NCBI GenBank assembly: GCA_007026445.1
Contig: VDMD01000031.1
Location: 62,001 to 126,000, forward strand
DNA: 64,000 nucleotides
Reading direction: 5' to 3'
Source: Schizophyllum amplum
Lineage: Eukaryota; Basidiomycota; Agaricomycetes; Agaricales; Schizophyllaceae
Made by a program: the position numbers and the translations under genes. Shown one piece after another: positions 10,292 through 20,845 of this stretch (positions are counted from its first letter, which is position 1; each line of letters begins with the position of its first letter). The notes under the pieces were generated by a model, which was given only the letters and a program-made list of their open reading frames with translations, searched no databases and was not told the origin of the DNA.

Positions 10292-12592
10292 TCATGGACT
10301 ATGAAGCGAGCACAAGTACCCACAGGCAATGAAGTCCTTCACAGGAATCATGTTCAGGACACCAAGCGAGGTAGACGTCTCAAGGGTTTGACCGCCAAAG
10401 AGAACACGAAGGTAGTACTGGTCAGAGTTCTCGTAAAGTTCGAAGACGATCTATGAGCAAAGTCAGGATCATAGGAAGCAAATTTCCAAGTATATCACTC
10501 TGATTCACGCACCTCAGATCCCCTAGAAAGCCATGGAAAGTGTAAGCCCTCGTTAAAAGGTGAAGACAGTAAAAGAGATCGCAACGCACATTCCAGGCCA
10601 GACCATTTTCGAAATCTGCAAGAACCCCAACAGTAGAGAAATCGATCCGTCATGAGCGACCTGTTAGTATTTCTCCGCGTCAGCGTACTAAGAAACAGCC
10701 GCGCCAACATTACAGACGCACATTGTGGTAGTACTTGGTCTGTTTGACAATGCGTGAGCCATTCCCTTCCGCCAAGTGCAAAAAGTCGTATACGCACCGT
10801 AGACTTCCCTTCCGCTACCTCCTCTAGATGCGCCTTGAGCTCCAGTACCCATGCACCGAATTTCAACGCCGAGTACAAGGTGGAGTTCGTTGCGTCGCGA
10901 TATAGATACGAGTATTCCCAGTTCCCGAGCCGATATACAGTGTCCGCCTGGATGGGTTAGATCCAGCCGATGCATCTAGATATATCGACTCACCTCCTCC
11001 TGCGTGACGCAGAGCGCCGTATCGTTCACACTGCAGGGAAGCGTCTTCTGGTGGCACTGCTTCGCGCTCAAGTTGTCGTAGTAGCTGAACGCAGTGTCGT
11101 CAGCATCCCTGTAGTGATCGTTCACCGCATCCCTTCTCTCTTGGCTTATCAGCCAAGTCAGACATCGGCTAACGAGCCCGCTCGCGTATCCCATAGGACA
11201 AGATATGAACATGCAAGAAACAAGACGTACTGATCAAACGAAACATGCCATCCCCCGTCGTCCTCTGCCTCCGTCCCAGACACCGCGTCAAGCTTCGCGT
11301 ACAGTCCAGCCGCAGCGTCGAGATGGTCCATCCAGTTCGCGCTGCCGGTTGTGTATGCCGCTCGGATGTCATCCGCCGCAGGGCATGCATACGATGGCTC
11401 AAGGCTATCCACCCCCTCGGGCTGGACGAGAACCTGCACATCCTCGACACCCGGAAAGAGCCCGCGAAGCAGCCCGCCGGCGACCTGCGAGGTAATGTCG
11501 TTATTCGTTACGCCTGTTGGGAGGGGTGAGCTATCGGCGCAGAGTAAGGCATATTAGCATGAGAATAAAGAAAGGCAATCGAAGTGAGGAAAAATGCGAG
11601 AAGAATGACAACGCACGGATCGTCACCGTCTCAGGATCCAGCGTTTCGTCCCATCCAAGCAGGGGAGCATACACGGAGCGGATATCCTGCGTGAGTGCGT
11701 GATTCAGCGAACGGCGGAAAGTGATGGCAGTACGAGGCACTCGCTTACAGCACCGTGTTGGTACGAATCTTGCAGGCCCTCCGCTGTAATTTGCGGTAGC
11801 TGGCAGCTATAAAGAAGAAGAGGTCACAACGCGAAGAATCCCATAGCAAACGCGGAATCACGTACTTCGAGCCTACAAATCCCGGTCCTACGGATGTGGC
11901 CCAGGGGTTTTGGTCGCTCATGTACGCGTTCCACTAATGCAAGAGAGAGTGGATCAGCCAAGACCTGCGATAAATTACTGGACGCACCTGAATTACAGCA
12001 GGGTCCGCGCCGGGACCGCTATGGCTGTGGAAGAAAACGTTCAGAGGCACACTCTCAGTGCAGTCGAGCTCAACAGAGTAGAAAATCTTCGAGAATACAA
12101 TACGACACAGTGTGAACGCACCTCTTGACATAGCGTATGACCCCCTCGTCCTCGCACTGCCACTCCACGTCCTCCTTGAAAAACGTGTTCGATGCATAAG
12201 GGGTGCGCTTATGATGCCGCTGAATGACCTCAACGTATGCGAGCTTGTACTCCGCGGGCGCGATTCTGGGAGCGGGATTAGCATTGGGGCCTTGAAAAGT
12301 ATCATGGAAGACCAAGCACAATAGGACGCCCATAAAGCAATTAAGACTCACATATACTCCGTCGCACGGACGTGCGGCATATTGCACCAGTTGTAGCCCC
12401 CGTAGTCCGCAAACTGGGAGGAATTGTACACGCCCGGCGCGCCGCTGCCGTTCAGCACGAACTCGAGATGTTGATCTCCGTCGCGTTCGGCGGGTAGTGG
12501 ACCAACTGGGCGCGCGCAAACCCGGTACGCGCCGTGTCCTGCATGAAGAACGCGACCAATGCAGCGCAAGCGAGCACAGATGCGGAGATCAT
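10292..12592 (-). CDS. Secreted histidine acid phosphatase family protein (frame break near 5' end)
   Basis: A phosphoglycerate-mutase-like (histidine phosphatase superfamily) enzyme that hydrolyses phosphomonoesters through a phospho-histidine. The start at 12592 gives a signal peptide, MISASVLACAALVAFF. The catalytic N-terminal motif is VEVIQRHHKRTPYASN, which has RHHKR where classical members have RHGxR; that form occurs in the ACPL2/PXYLP1-like branch. Further blocks are SYQHGADIRSVYAPLLGWDE, TSQVAGGLLRGLFPGVEDVQV, CSVNDTALCVTQEEADTVYRLGNWE and the proton-donor motif YYHNVAHDGSISLLLG. Cysteines and N-glycosylation sites suit secretion. Seven or more introns interrupt it. Near 12467-12472 one base seems missing, separating the signal peptide exon (ATEIN) from LEFVLNGSG. 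The C terminus after IPVKDFI is uncertain. Confidence 0.7.
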
Positions 12593-13297
12593 AGCGATAC
12601 AAACTCGACGATAGCGCGAAGAGTCTGTGGTGACGCAGGGAGACGAGCTCGCGAGGACCGATGGAAAGTTGGTGGGCAGCTGTGGCGCGATAGCGCACCC
12701 ATATCGTCAACTTTATACGACCCATATGCACTCTTCTGATGCTCGCACAACGTGCGTTCAGAATCAATATTGGTGTGAACGAGGCGGGAAGCAAGCCGAC
12801 GGTGACCCACGTGCGTCGGGTCCGAGTCCACGTGCAAACACACGTGACTGCTGAGATTTCGTTCCTGAAAATTCAGTGAAAGTGCACCTCAACTCCACCT
12901 CCCACCAGAATCCGCGCTCTGCAGCGCAACATGTATCCGAAAAACAGCACAGACGAGAAAATGACGCAAGTGCCTGATATATTACAAACCCTGACTACAA
13001 ACCCTGACCCGAGTTGAAAGCCTGCAGAAGCCCGTGTATGAGTGCCGATACATTCCCAGTGTGTACGCCAGAAGTACGATGTCAAAGCCATGAGCGAGGT
13101 CAACGTGTCCCCGACCGCAGCGGCGACACCGACATGGACCGTAGGTGCAGATGATTAACAACGCGCATTACACTGCGATGGAACGTGCGCGCGATCGTCA
13201 GCGGTATGCTCGACATCTCAGGTCGGCGTTCTCGTCGTCCACTGGAAAGAAAGTACCGTCAGCGTCTGGAAGCAACCATAAAAGGCAACTGAAGATA
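12593..13297. other. Intergenic, nothing recognised
   Basis: The region lies upstream of the phosphatase gene and downstream of the D-T-A-S protein gene. It is AT-richer than the flanking exons. No conserved coding sequence is visible, although the last exon of the minus-strand neighbour may extend a little into it. Confidence 0.4.
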
Positions 13298-14054
13298 CTA
13301 CGAAGTGATGATACCAAAGACAAGAAAGGACAACGCACCATACAACACCGGCGCATCGAGGCGGTGGTCAAAATAGAAGGTCAGCGAGCCATCGACGATG
13401 AAGGGCGCGCCTATGCTATTCGCTTCGCCCGGGCGGCCGACAACGCATGGCGTGCGCACGCCCTGCACAATTACGGTCGCGCTCTGCCCAGGCCGCATGT
13501 CTCCATTATACCGCAGCGCAATGAGCGTCTCGGGGCAGACTTTGGTGTGCGGGGATGCAGTGTCGAGGATGAAGTTGGCGACGATGGGCTCGGGATCCTG
13601 ATGCCTAACACCTTGTCGTAATGATGTGGACGCCCTGCCGTCGGGATGCCTGACGTCGTCTTCCGCGCGCACGACGAAACGCCATGCGAAGAGACCCTTG
13701 AGTGGGCCGTGCATGATGCGCAGGCCGGCACATGGGATGGTATCGATTTCCGTAGTATGTGTTGTGTTGTCCTCGCCTACAATGCGACTGAGGTCACGCG
13801 CGAGCAGGCGGGCTGAGGATCGTCAGACGAAGCAGTAATGGATAGTACAGTAGACGCACGATTTGACGGACATGTCAACGCTTCCTCGTCGCGAATGAGC
13901 GAGTCGAGGTCCGCGACAGATTTGGAGGGTTTGTCGTACCAGGAACCTCTGAATGAGGAGGGGCAAAGGTGCTTTCATCATCAGCGTCGAGGTAACGACT
14001 CCCTCGAGCACTGAGCGTAGAGAAGGACGAGCGAGGAGAGCGCGCCGTTGACAT
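13298..14054 (-). CDS. Uncharacterised protein with retropepsin-like D-T-A-S motif (frame break)
   Basis: The start at 14054 gives MSTARSPRSSFSTLSARG. Then come WYDKPSKSVADLDSLIRDEEAL, ARDLSRIVGEDNTT, IMHGPLKGLFAWRFVVR, DDVRHPDGRASTSLRQ and the block NFILDTASPHTKVCPETL. It goes on with GVRTPCVVGRPGEAN, IGAPFIVDGSLTFYFD and PVLYG, where a final intron may follow. The hydrophobic-FILDTASPHTKV stretch resembles the D-T/S-G active-site loop of single-domain aspartic proteases, but Ala replaces Gly, so activity is unproven. I think this is a conserved agaricomycete family without known function. Around 13942 the first exon (APPHSE) and the second (GSWYDKP) are one base out of phase. Confidence 0.5.
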
Positions 14055-14343
14055 GGACGTAGAGGCGAAGAAGAGGATGAGGACACGGGGGACCTGAGAC
14101 GTGAGTTCTCATCTACGAACACGTAGCACCGCCTCCACACTAACATGTCGCTGTCTCTTCATCGGCGCTGGTTACGTCGGGCAGTGTGTGCCGCAGAGAC
14201 TGCCATGTTGTAAATGATGTAGTAACGCGGACGCCTTGAGCAGGATGCCGACGACAATAGAATACAAAGATGACCATATTTGGGTGATCCAAGCGGCGCA
14301 CTCTCGCAGACCGGGTCCGAAATTTATCTGAGTCTCTTCCATC

Positions 14344-15502
14344 ATGTTGCGGACAGGTGGACGCTTCCTCATACCCCGCGCACCCCGACATGTCCGTCAG
14401 CTGCGACTATGCAGGGCGTACGCAGTCGACCTTCACCCGAAGTACGCCGACAAGGTGAAGAAGGTAGCCGCAGAGTAAGCGCCCGACCGTCCCTGCGTAC
14501 TACGAACATGAAGGATATTCAACAGGCTCCTTCTCACCGAACAGGAAGGGTGTCTCTCTTGAAAAGTTGAAAGAGGAAGCCAAGAAGAAGTTGGACGAGG
14601 AGAACGCGGCCCTGCGCGAGGCGCTCCGGCGTCAGCGCGAGACCGAGCAGGCGCAGGCGTTGAAGGAGGAAGCCAAGTCCTCCTCCGCACCTCGGACACC
14701 CCCACCGGCCGCCTCCGCACGCACAGATAGTTCCCCGGTGAAAGTACGTGTCTGTACACGTACATTTCCTATCTACATTTGCTAACGCATGCCCCAGCCC
14801 CTCGCCTCCATACTTGCACTGGAGAAGATCCTCGACCCGCCCCACACCGCGGAACAGATTGCACAAATATGGACCGCATACCACGACCTGCAGTCCGGCG
14901 GAACCGGTCGCGGCTTCGTCTCCGCCTCCATCCCCCAAGCTACCTACGAGAAGATGCTCGCCATTGCGCGTCGGTACCCCACCTTCATCATCCCCCTCCC
15001 CCGGCTCGTCGAACAAGAGGTCACAGAGGAGACCCCTGAAGGCGCCTCCACTGGCGTCAAGAAGGAAACTGCATACGAATTCTTCCTCTTGCAGTGGGAC
15101 CTACACGACGCTCCACCCGCGCCCACGACCACGACGGATATTTTCGCGCGCCCGCAGGCCAGCCCGTCGCCCAACCCGCCGACCGCCACGGTCATCTTCA
15201 CGCCGCTGCAGGAGTACAAGCTGCGCCAGCAGTTCGCGACGCCGTACCTGGTGCTCACGCAGTACACGGACCTCGCGTCGAGCCATGGCACGGTGCTGCT
15301 GCGCGGGGAGATCACGCCATCGACGGCCGAGTCGGGGAAGTTCATGCTGAGCCAGGAAGACGCGCGCTCGCTCACGATGGCCATCCAGAAGTTCTACTTG
15401 TGGGATCAGGGGAAGAAGGAGAATCTGCTGCAGGTCTTCCACGAGCGCCCTCAGGACTTCAAGTGGGAGGAGTTGCTTCGGCAGGTCAAGGTGGTCGCCT
15501 AA
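14344..15502 (+). CDS. ATP11: ATP11, mitochondrial F1-ATPase assembly chaperone
   Basis: ATP11 binds free F1 beta subunits in the mitochondrial matrix until they assemble into the F1 hexamer. The start at 14344 gives an Arg-rich presequence (MLRTGGRFLIPRAPRHVR). Next are YADKVKKVAAE, a charged coiled coil (KLKEEAKKKLDEENAALRE), then the core: LASILALEKILDPPHTAEQI, GGTGRGFVSASIPQATYEKM, YPTFIIPLPR, YEFFLLQWDLH, FTPLQEYKLRQQFATPYLVL, SHGTVLLRGEITPS, FYLWDQGKKENLLQVFHERP and FKWEELLRQVK. These are hallmark blocks of the family. Two introns (about 14475-14539 and 14740-14798) join in phase. Unlike its upstream neighbours it is intact. Stop TAA ends at 15502. Confidence 0.9.
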
Positions 15503-16107
15503 GCACCATCTACTCTTCCGCACGTCACATACTAGACTACATTCTGACGATTAATCAGTGTCACTGCTCTGATCATTTCTCTACAACACGAATGCTGCCA
15601 GGAATCGTTGAAGTTCTATCGAAAGAAGACACTGATTCGCTTCTCCGTTCATTCGGACTGAACTGAGCCGCGACGCGTATTTTGCACCAGGCAAGATTCA
15701 GATTTCTTGTAAGTATCGGGACAACAGAGGTAACGTGTAACAGACGCCTAAGAGACAAGCAAGAGATGTGGCAATACAGAGAGTTGCGTAGAGTAGACAG
15801 TGCAGGGAGGGCGAGATCGATACATACGGTACATCACGATAAAGCACAGCACATGTGGATGCCTGGCAGAGTGACGTTCATAGAAGTGGGCGTACGTATC
15901 AAGAGTCTGGGGTATGAACATTGGCCGTGGTATTCATCAGGGGAGCATTGTATAGTAGATCAACGTCGGAGGTTTGGGATGGATGGTATAGAGTGGATGT
16001 TTGTCGAGTAGGATTGACACGGCCGAGTAGGAGTGGCAGGAAAGGGCGCATAGCAGGTAGGAATACCAGCAAATGCACGCCTTCGCACGTCGCGACGTCG
16101 TCCGCCC
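15503..16107. other. Convergent intergenic, nothing recognised
   Basis: The 3' ends of ATP11 (+) and the acidic protein gene (-) face each other here. No coding family or repeat is visible. Confidence 0.5.
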
Positions 16108-16985
16108 TTAAGCAGTCGGACGCGGACCCAGCTTGAGAATGAGCTTCTTGACTTTCACCGGCGCTGCGTTCTTGGTCGAGGTGGACGCCTTCTTGGCAGG
16201 GGTAGACGCTACCTTACCCTTCGCCAGGGCCTTCTTGGTGAAGGTGGATGCTCGGTACTCATCGTCGCTGCTGTCCGCGCTCGATTCGTCGTCGGTCGTG
16301 GGGTTGGAGTCGGTCGTAGGATACGCGTCGGCCATCGAGGGTGAATCCGCTGTCGGGTAGAAGGTCGTCGAGTAGGTGTCGTCTCGAGCGCTCGTGCTCC
16401 CTTCGTATTCCATCTCGTCGCCCAGCTCGTAGTCCATCTCGTCGTCCAGCTCGTGTTCGTAGACGGTGCTCGGAGGCGATTCGCAATCCGTATCATAGCC
16501 CGCGTCAATCGCGCGACCCTTGCCCTTGTTCTTGTAGGACGCAGTGGACGTCACACACGTAGCCGACGAGCTGGTCGAGGCCTCGCGCTTGTAGTACTCC
16601 CTGTAGCTACGCACTGACGGGTGCTCCCTCTCGAACGCCTCCATCTGTCGCGTCGTGTCAGCAAGCAGATCACAGATACCACATGTTTACGAGCACGCAC
16701 CCTTTCCTCGCAGATCCTGATCTTCTCCGCATCGCTTAACCCACCCTCGGGCCTCATTACGATTGGCGTGGAAACGTAGGTGTCCAGCATGACTTCTTCC
16801 ATGTCAGCGTCCTCGTCCATGTCGACGTCCTCAGGTTGCCAGAAGGTAGAATGTTGTCCGGAGGTCGAGGGCCTGTCGTCCTCTTCCTCGCTCGAAGATC
16901 CAGGCTCCGACTCCACATCCTCGTTATACAAGTCGTACGTGGACTGGACGATTGCCTGTTTACGATAGTAAGAGGCCATTGTCAA
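16108..16985 (-). CDS. Acidic, Ser/Thr-rich uncharacterised protein
   Basis: Two exons join across an intron of about 56 nt between IRICEER and MEAFEREHPSVRSYREYYKRE. The first exon (MASYYRKQAIVQSTYDLYNEDVES) has acidic runs SSSEEEDD and DVDMDEDADMEE. The second has ELDDEMDYELGDEMEYE, Ser/Thr/Asp-rich sequence, and a basic tail with repeated KKA/STPAKKAST blocks ending KKLILKLGPRPTA. The composition (acidic, low complexity, basic tail) suggests a nuclear, chromatin-linked or disordered protein, but no domain is recognisable. The start is the ATG at 16985 or, two codons on, 16979. Confidence 0.55.
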
Positions 16986-17663
16986 GATTGCTTTAGACTG
17001 CTTGGTGCTTGAATGCTTCGAAATGCGAAGATTGTGTCTGAGTATGTGGCGCGCGAGCTGCGCATTGGCGTCAGATATGTGGCCCGGGCTGCAGACGAAG
17101 ACATACCGTGCAGAATGCCTCGGATGTCAAAGATACGAGCGGTCAAAGCACTGAGAGGCAAGCGTATCGAATAGAGTACAGAGTACCGGCGGTGAAGCTC
17201 AATGGCCCAAGCACAAGCAATGAACAGCGGAGGGCCCCAGCGTCGACGGGTATGGGCAGAAGAGTGCGAGTTGCGAGGACCTACGCAATCTCCAGGGCGC
17301 TGCTTATATACCAGAACGCAGGACAAAGCACGCACACGACGGTCACAACCAACGATTTGTGGCCGAAAATGGTCAGTCTTGTGATGCCACACACGGTCTT
17401 CATTGTTCGGCGCCAGGCACGCGGCAGTCGGGCCGGTTTCCCGGGGCGTCTATTGACCAAATATGGTCGCTGCTCCCAGGCCAGATCAGAGAATAATTAT
17501 GAGCGCTGTACTTAATGACGGCGCAGAACAAAGGAGGAAGTCGGGACAATGAGCGGCGTCAGCGCGACGCCAAAGAGTGAAGGAGCGCACCTGCAGCATG
17601 TATCATCACCACAGCACTCACAACACCGAATACATGAGAATGGAGGTTGCGCCTCATGCGGCA
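16986..17663. other. Intergenic, nothing recognised
   Basis: This lies upstream of the acidic protein gene and downstream of the TRIC-like membrane protein gene, both on the minus strand. I see no conserved coding motif or repeat. Confidence 0.4.
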
Positions 17664-18754
17664 TCACTGTCTCTTCTTCGCAGGAGCAGCCTTGAGTGGG
17701 GCCGGTGCTCTATAGTAGGTATTCCATACGCGCGTGCCGAAGAGAGCCACGAATGTCAGCGCGGCCACGGATTTCGCACCCAGAGTGCTGAGCGTCAAGT
17801 CCTTCGCGACGAAGCCCTGCTCGGCAAGGCCCACAAACACCGGTGCATATGCCGGGTGGAGGGACACTGTGCTGAAGACAGCGGCTGGAGGGCCATTGGA
17901 TATCAGCATATGCTTGCCAATGTCAGTGAAGCGAAGTACGCACCGACAAGCGCCCCACCCCAGACGTCCAGAGTCGCCATCGCGCCCCGCCCACGCAATA
18001 ATACTGGCGTCCCAAGCTGCCAGTCCGGAGACCATAAGTTCAGCGTCCCAGCAGCCACGCCACCGCCTGCGGAGCCCGCCGCGCCAAGGATGGCATGGAA
18101 GAGCGGCGATGCAGCGAGCTCCGGCGCAACAGCCGGGTTTTGCAGTAGAGATAGCGCGCCTGTGACGGCGTTCGTGCGTAGAAGAGCATCAATAGGTAGG
18201 AGCGCGGTGTCAATAAACTTGTTCTGTGAGAGAATCTAAGGCCGTCATTAGTTTCGTAGGGACGGGGGAACGCGAATAAAGCACTTACCTGGGGGAAGAT
18301 CGCGACCAGCATGGTAAGCGCAACGTGAACGGCCACGTAGTTGATGTATGGGTGGATGGAGTACAGCTGAGGGGGAGGGAGGCCGCAGAGGAAGTGCGCG
18401 GTGAGTGTACCGCCCCAGCACTACATCAATTCGCGGTCAGCATCCTGTCCTCCGTCTCTCACTGGCACGCACCATGATCAAATAGCCGGCGATGTACGTC
18501 GCCCATGGCAGCTTCCCGTAGCCTGGATGGCGGCGCGCGTTGGTCTGGTATGCCAAGGATATCCTGCGGCACCCTGTTCAGTATCTTCCCCGCGTTCGCC
18601 AAAGTACGATCACATACCGCGCGGCATGCAGCGTGGGGCCCCAGAGGTAAGGGAATAGCGTCGGATGTACTGTCTTGCTGGTGAGGAAGAGGAGGGAGTC
18701 TGCAACGGGGCGTAGGACATGCGCCGTCGTCTCGGTCATGGTCGTCGTAGCCAT
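17664..18754 (-). CDS. Multi-pass membrane protein, TRIC-channel-like
   Basis: Start at 18754 gives MATTTMTETTAHVLRPVADSLLFL, then TLFPYLWGPTLHAAR, GKLPWATYIAGYLIMCWGG, LCGLPPPQLYSIHPYINYVAVH, LTMLVAIFPQ, FIDTALLPIDALLRTNAVTG, a Gly-rich element GAAGSAGGGVAAGTLNLW, TPVLLRGRGAMATLDVWGG and a lysine/alanine tail (LKAAPAKKRQ) to 17664. About six or seven hydrophobic segments are present. The order resembles trimeric intracellular cation (TRIC) channels: a short helix with surface Lys/Pro-Trp, an S-G-x-G-G-like loop and a basic tail. This is a pattern impression only. At least five introns join in phase, and the gene looks intact. Confidence 0.5.
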
Positions 18755-19070
18755 CGGGTATGCAAGGAAGGAGGCGAAAACGAGATCGCGGTAGCTTTAG
18801 CAGATGAGCCTCAGTGTTTCGAGGGCTGACCAAGTATATAAGAGCAAGGTAAAAGGGTGTGACCAGACAGCCGCGTCGCGGCGGACCGGAGATGGAAGCA
18901 CTTGACAAGGCGCGGGGTCGGACGCAGGTCGGACGCGTCACGGGCGTTATTGTCCTTCCGCATCCGGAAGCCTTTGTTCTCATCAGTCCTTGTCACGAAC
19001 GATCATCATCCAACAGGAAGGCATCTCCTCTTGCGACTGACGACCACGTCCTTACTCGATAGGAGCTGCA
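18755..19070. other. Divergent promoter region
   Basis: The TRIC-like gene (-) and the carboxymuconate-cyclase-like gene (+) are transcribed away from each other from this 316-bp interval. It must hold both promoters. No clear operator repeat is visible. Confidence 0.45.
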
Positions 19071-20508
19071 ATGGACGCTTCACAGGCCGTCTTCAATAAT
19101 TCCCTCGGTCAGGCTTCTACCTACCCCATCCTCGCCGCCTCCTTCCGTTCACTGTCCCTCTTCCTCCTGGCTTTCACATATGTGCCCAATGACCCATCTG
19201 TCAACGCACATACAAATCACTCGTCCCCTAATCACTTCTGTCACATTTCTCTCGTCCACCAAACAAACACCACCCTCGGCCCGCACCAGTACATCGCGCT
19301 GAACGCGCGCCGCGACCGCGCCTATACAACTACCTGGGGCTGGCCTCCTGTTCTATCTGCCTGGGATATTGCGCGCGAGCTCCAACTCGAGCACTGGCGC
19401 GTTGGCCATATCAACGATGTACCCATAACGGCGACGTCGTCCTACATTACTCTCGCACAGGGATCTGGTGACGAGCCGTACACATATGCCTACTCTATGG
19501 GAGGACCTACGGGAGAGGTGCATGCCATTGACTCCGTCACTGGAGGCTTCAAGCAAAAGCTGCAGGAGGTGCTTTTTGTGGGCAGCGAGGAGCTTGAAGC
19601 GGCGGACAAGACACGCAAGGCGCTTGTGAGTTCATTTTATTTCCGTTGCAATGAATTTTTACTATGCTAAATGACATTCACAGCGCGAAGGCTCTCACGC
19701 TATCGAGTTCCTCACAAGCAGCATTCCCCGACTGGCGTTTGTGCCCGTCCTTGGGACGGATGAACAGCCCGGCACGATCGAGGTTTACGAGCATGACCCA
19801 GCAACAGGTCTGCTGACACATCGATACTCGGCCCCTCCACCGCGCGTTGGACACGGACACGATGCTGAGGGAAGATCAAGTCAAGCGAACGACGGCCCAC
19901 GACATGTAAAGGTTCACCCCAGCGGGAAGACCCTGTACTGTGTCACTGAGCACTGTAAGTACGCGCACTGTGCCCACGCTCGTGCGCTTCCTTTACCTGG
20001 CTGTTAACATGAACACCCAGCGAACCGGATCGACATCTATACCATCGATGCTACATCTAAAGTGCCCTTGACGTACTTGGCCTCCCATTCCCTGATGCCG
20101 CTGCGTCCACAGGAGAGCCACTATCGCGGCTCGACGCTGCAATTCGCCCCCTCCACCCCGCGGCACCCCGCCCCGCGAGCAGTTATCGCCACGACGCGCG
20201 GGGGCTCGCTTGAGACGATGGGCTGGGTCGGAATTCACCGTCTCGACGACGCTGGCGTCTTTCAGGGCGAGCCGCGATACCACGAGCTGCCGAGCTCTGG
20301 CGGCAAGTCGCTCGCGCTGGCAGCAATGTCGAAGCCAGGGGACGAAGACAAGACGTGGGTACTTCTCAGCGACGACGCGGAGGATGCGGGGGGTGTCAGT
20401 GTATTAGAGTGGGACCACGAGACGGATGCGTTGGAGGAGCTAGCGACGTGGCGGGGGGAGGCTGGCGTCGACATGCAGGGCTCGAGCTTCTCGGTATGGT
20501 TGGACTAG
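19071..20508 (+). CDS. Carboxy-cis,cis-muconate-cyclase-like beta-propeller lactonase
   Basis: In the fungal beta-ketoadipate pathway 3-carboxymuconate is cyclised by a seven-bladed propeller enzyme, and this gene matches that family. The N terminus has YPILAASFRSLSLFLLAF, where the Neurospora enzyme has its first strand. Then come RRDRAYTTTWGWPPVLSAWDI, YTYAYSMGGPTGEVHAID, AIEFLTSSIPRLAFVPVLG, TIEVYEHDPATGLLTHRY, NDGPRHVKVHPSGKTLYCVTEHSNRIDIY, ESHYRGSTLQFAPSTPRH, LASHSLMPL and a final strand VDMQGSSFSVWLD. No signal peptide is seen, so it is probably cytosolic. Two introns (about 19626-19683 and 19954-20020) join in phase. It is intact and lies just upstream of a ring-cleavage dioxygenase gene. 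The exact substrate is inferred. Confidence 0.75.
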
Positions 20509-20845
20509 GCTCGGTGCACCGCGTTGTGCCCGATCTAAGACTTTGCCATTGTTCTGCTGAGTCCAGACCGACTCCTTTCCCCCCCCCTGCTCGGGGTGAC
20601 GAATGATCCTCGCGTCGACGAGCCACCGCACAGGAATTGTCCGGACGGCGCGCTCGTCAGGTGGGAGTTCGGTGCGACGGCTCGCGCGTCACCCCGCGTC
20701 ACGCATCCGAGGCGTCGCATTTTGATGGTCACGGGCGCCTACTAGGGCACTCCGATCGGATCACCTGGGGAATGCTTCCGCATGCGGGGGTGCTTAAATA
20801 TCGGGACCGGGATTCGCTGCTGACTTTCTCCGTGCCGCCATCGCC
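20509..20845. promoter_or_regulatory. Promoter interval of the dioxygenase gene
   Basis: No gene. A TATA-like TTAAATA lies at 20794-20800, about 46-52 bases upstream of the dioxygenase ATG. The rest is GC-rich, with CpG-rich stretches. No other motif is recognised. Confidence 0.35.
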
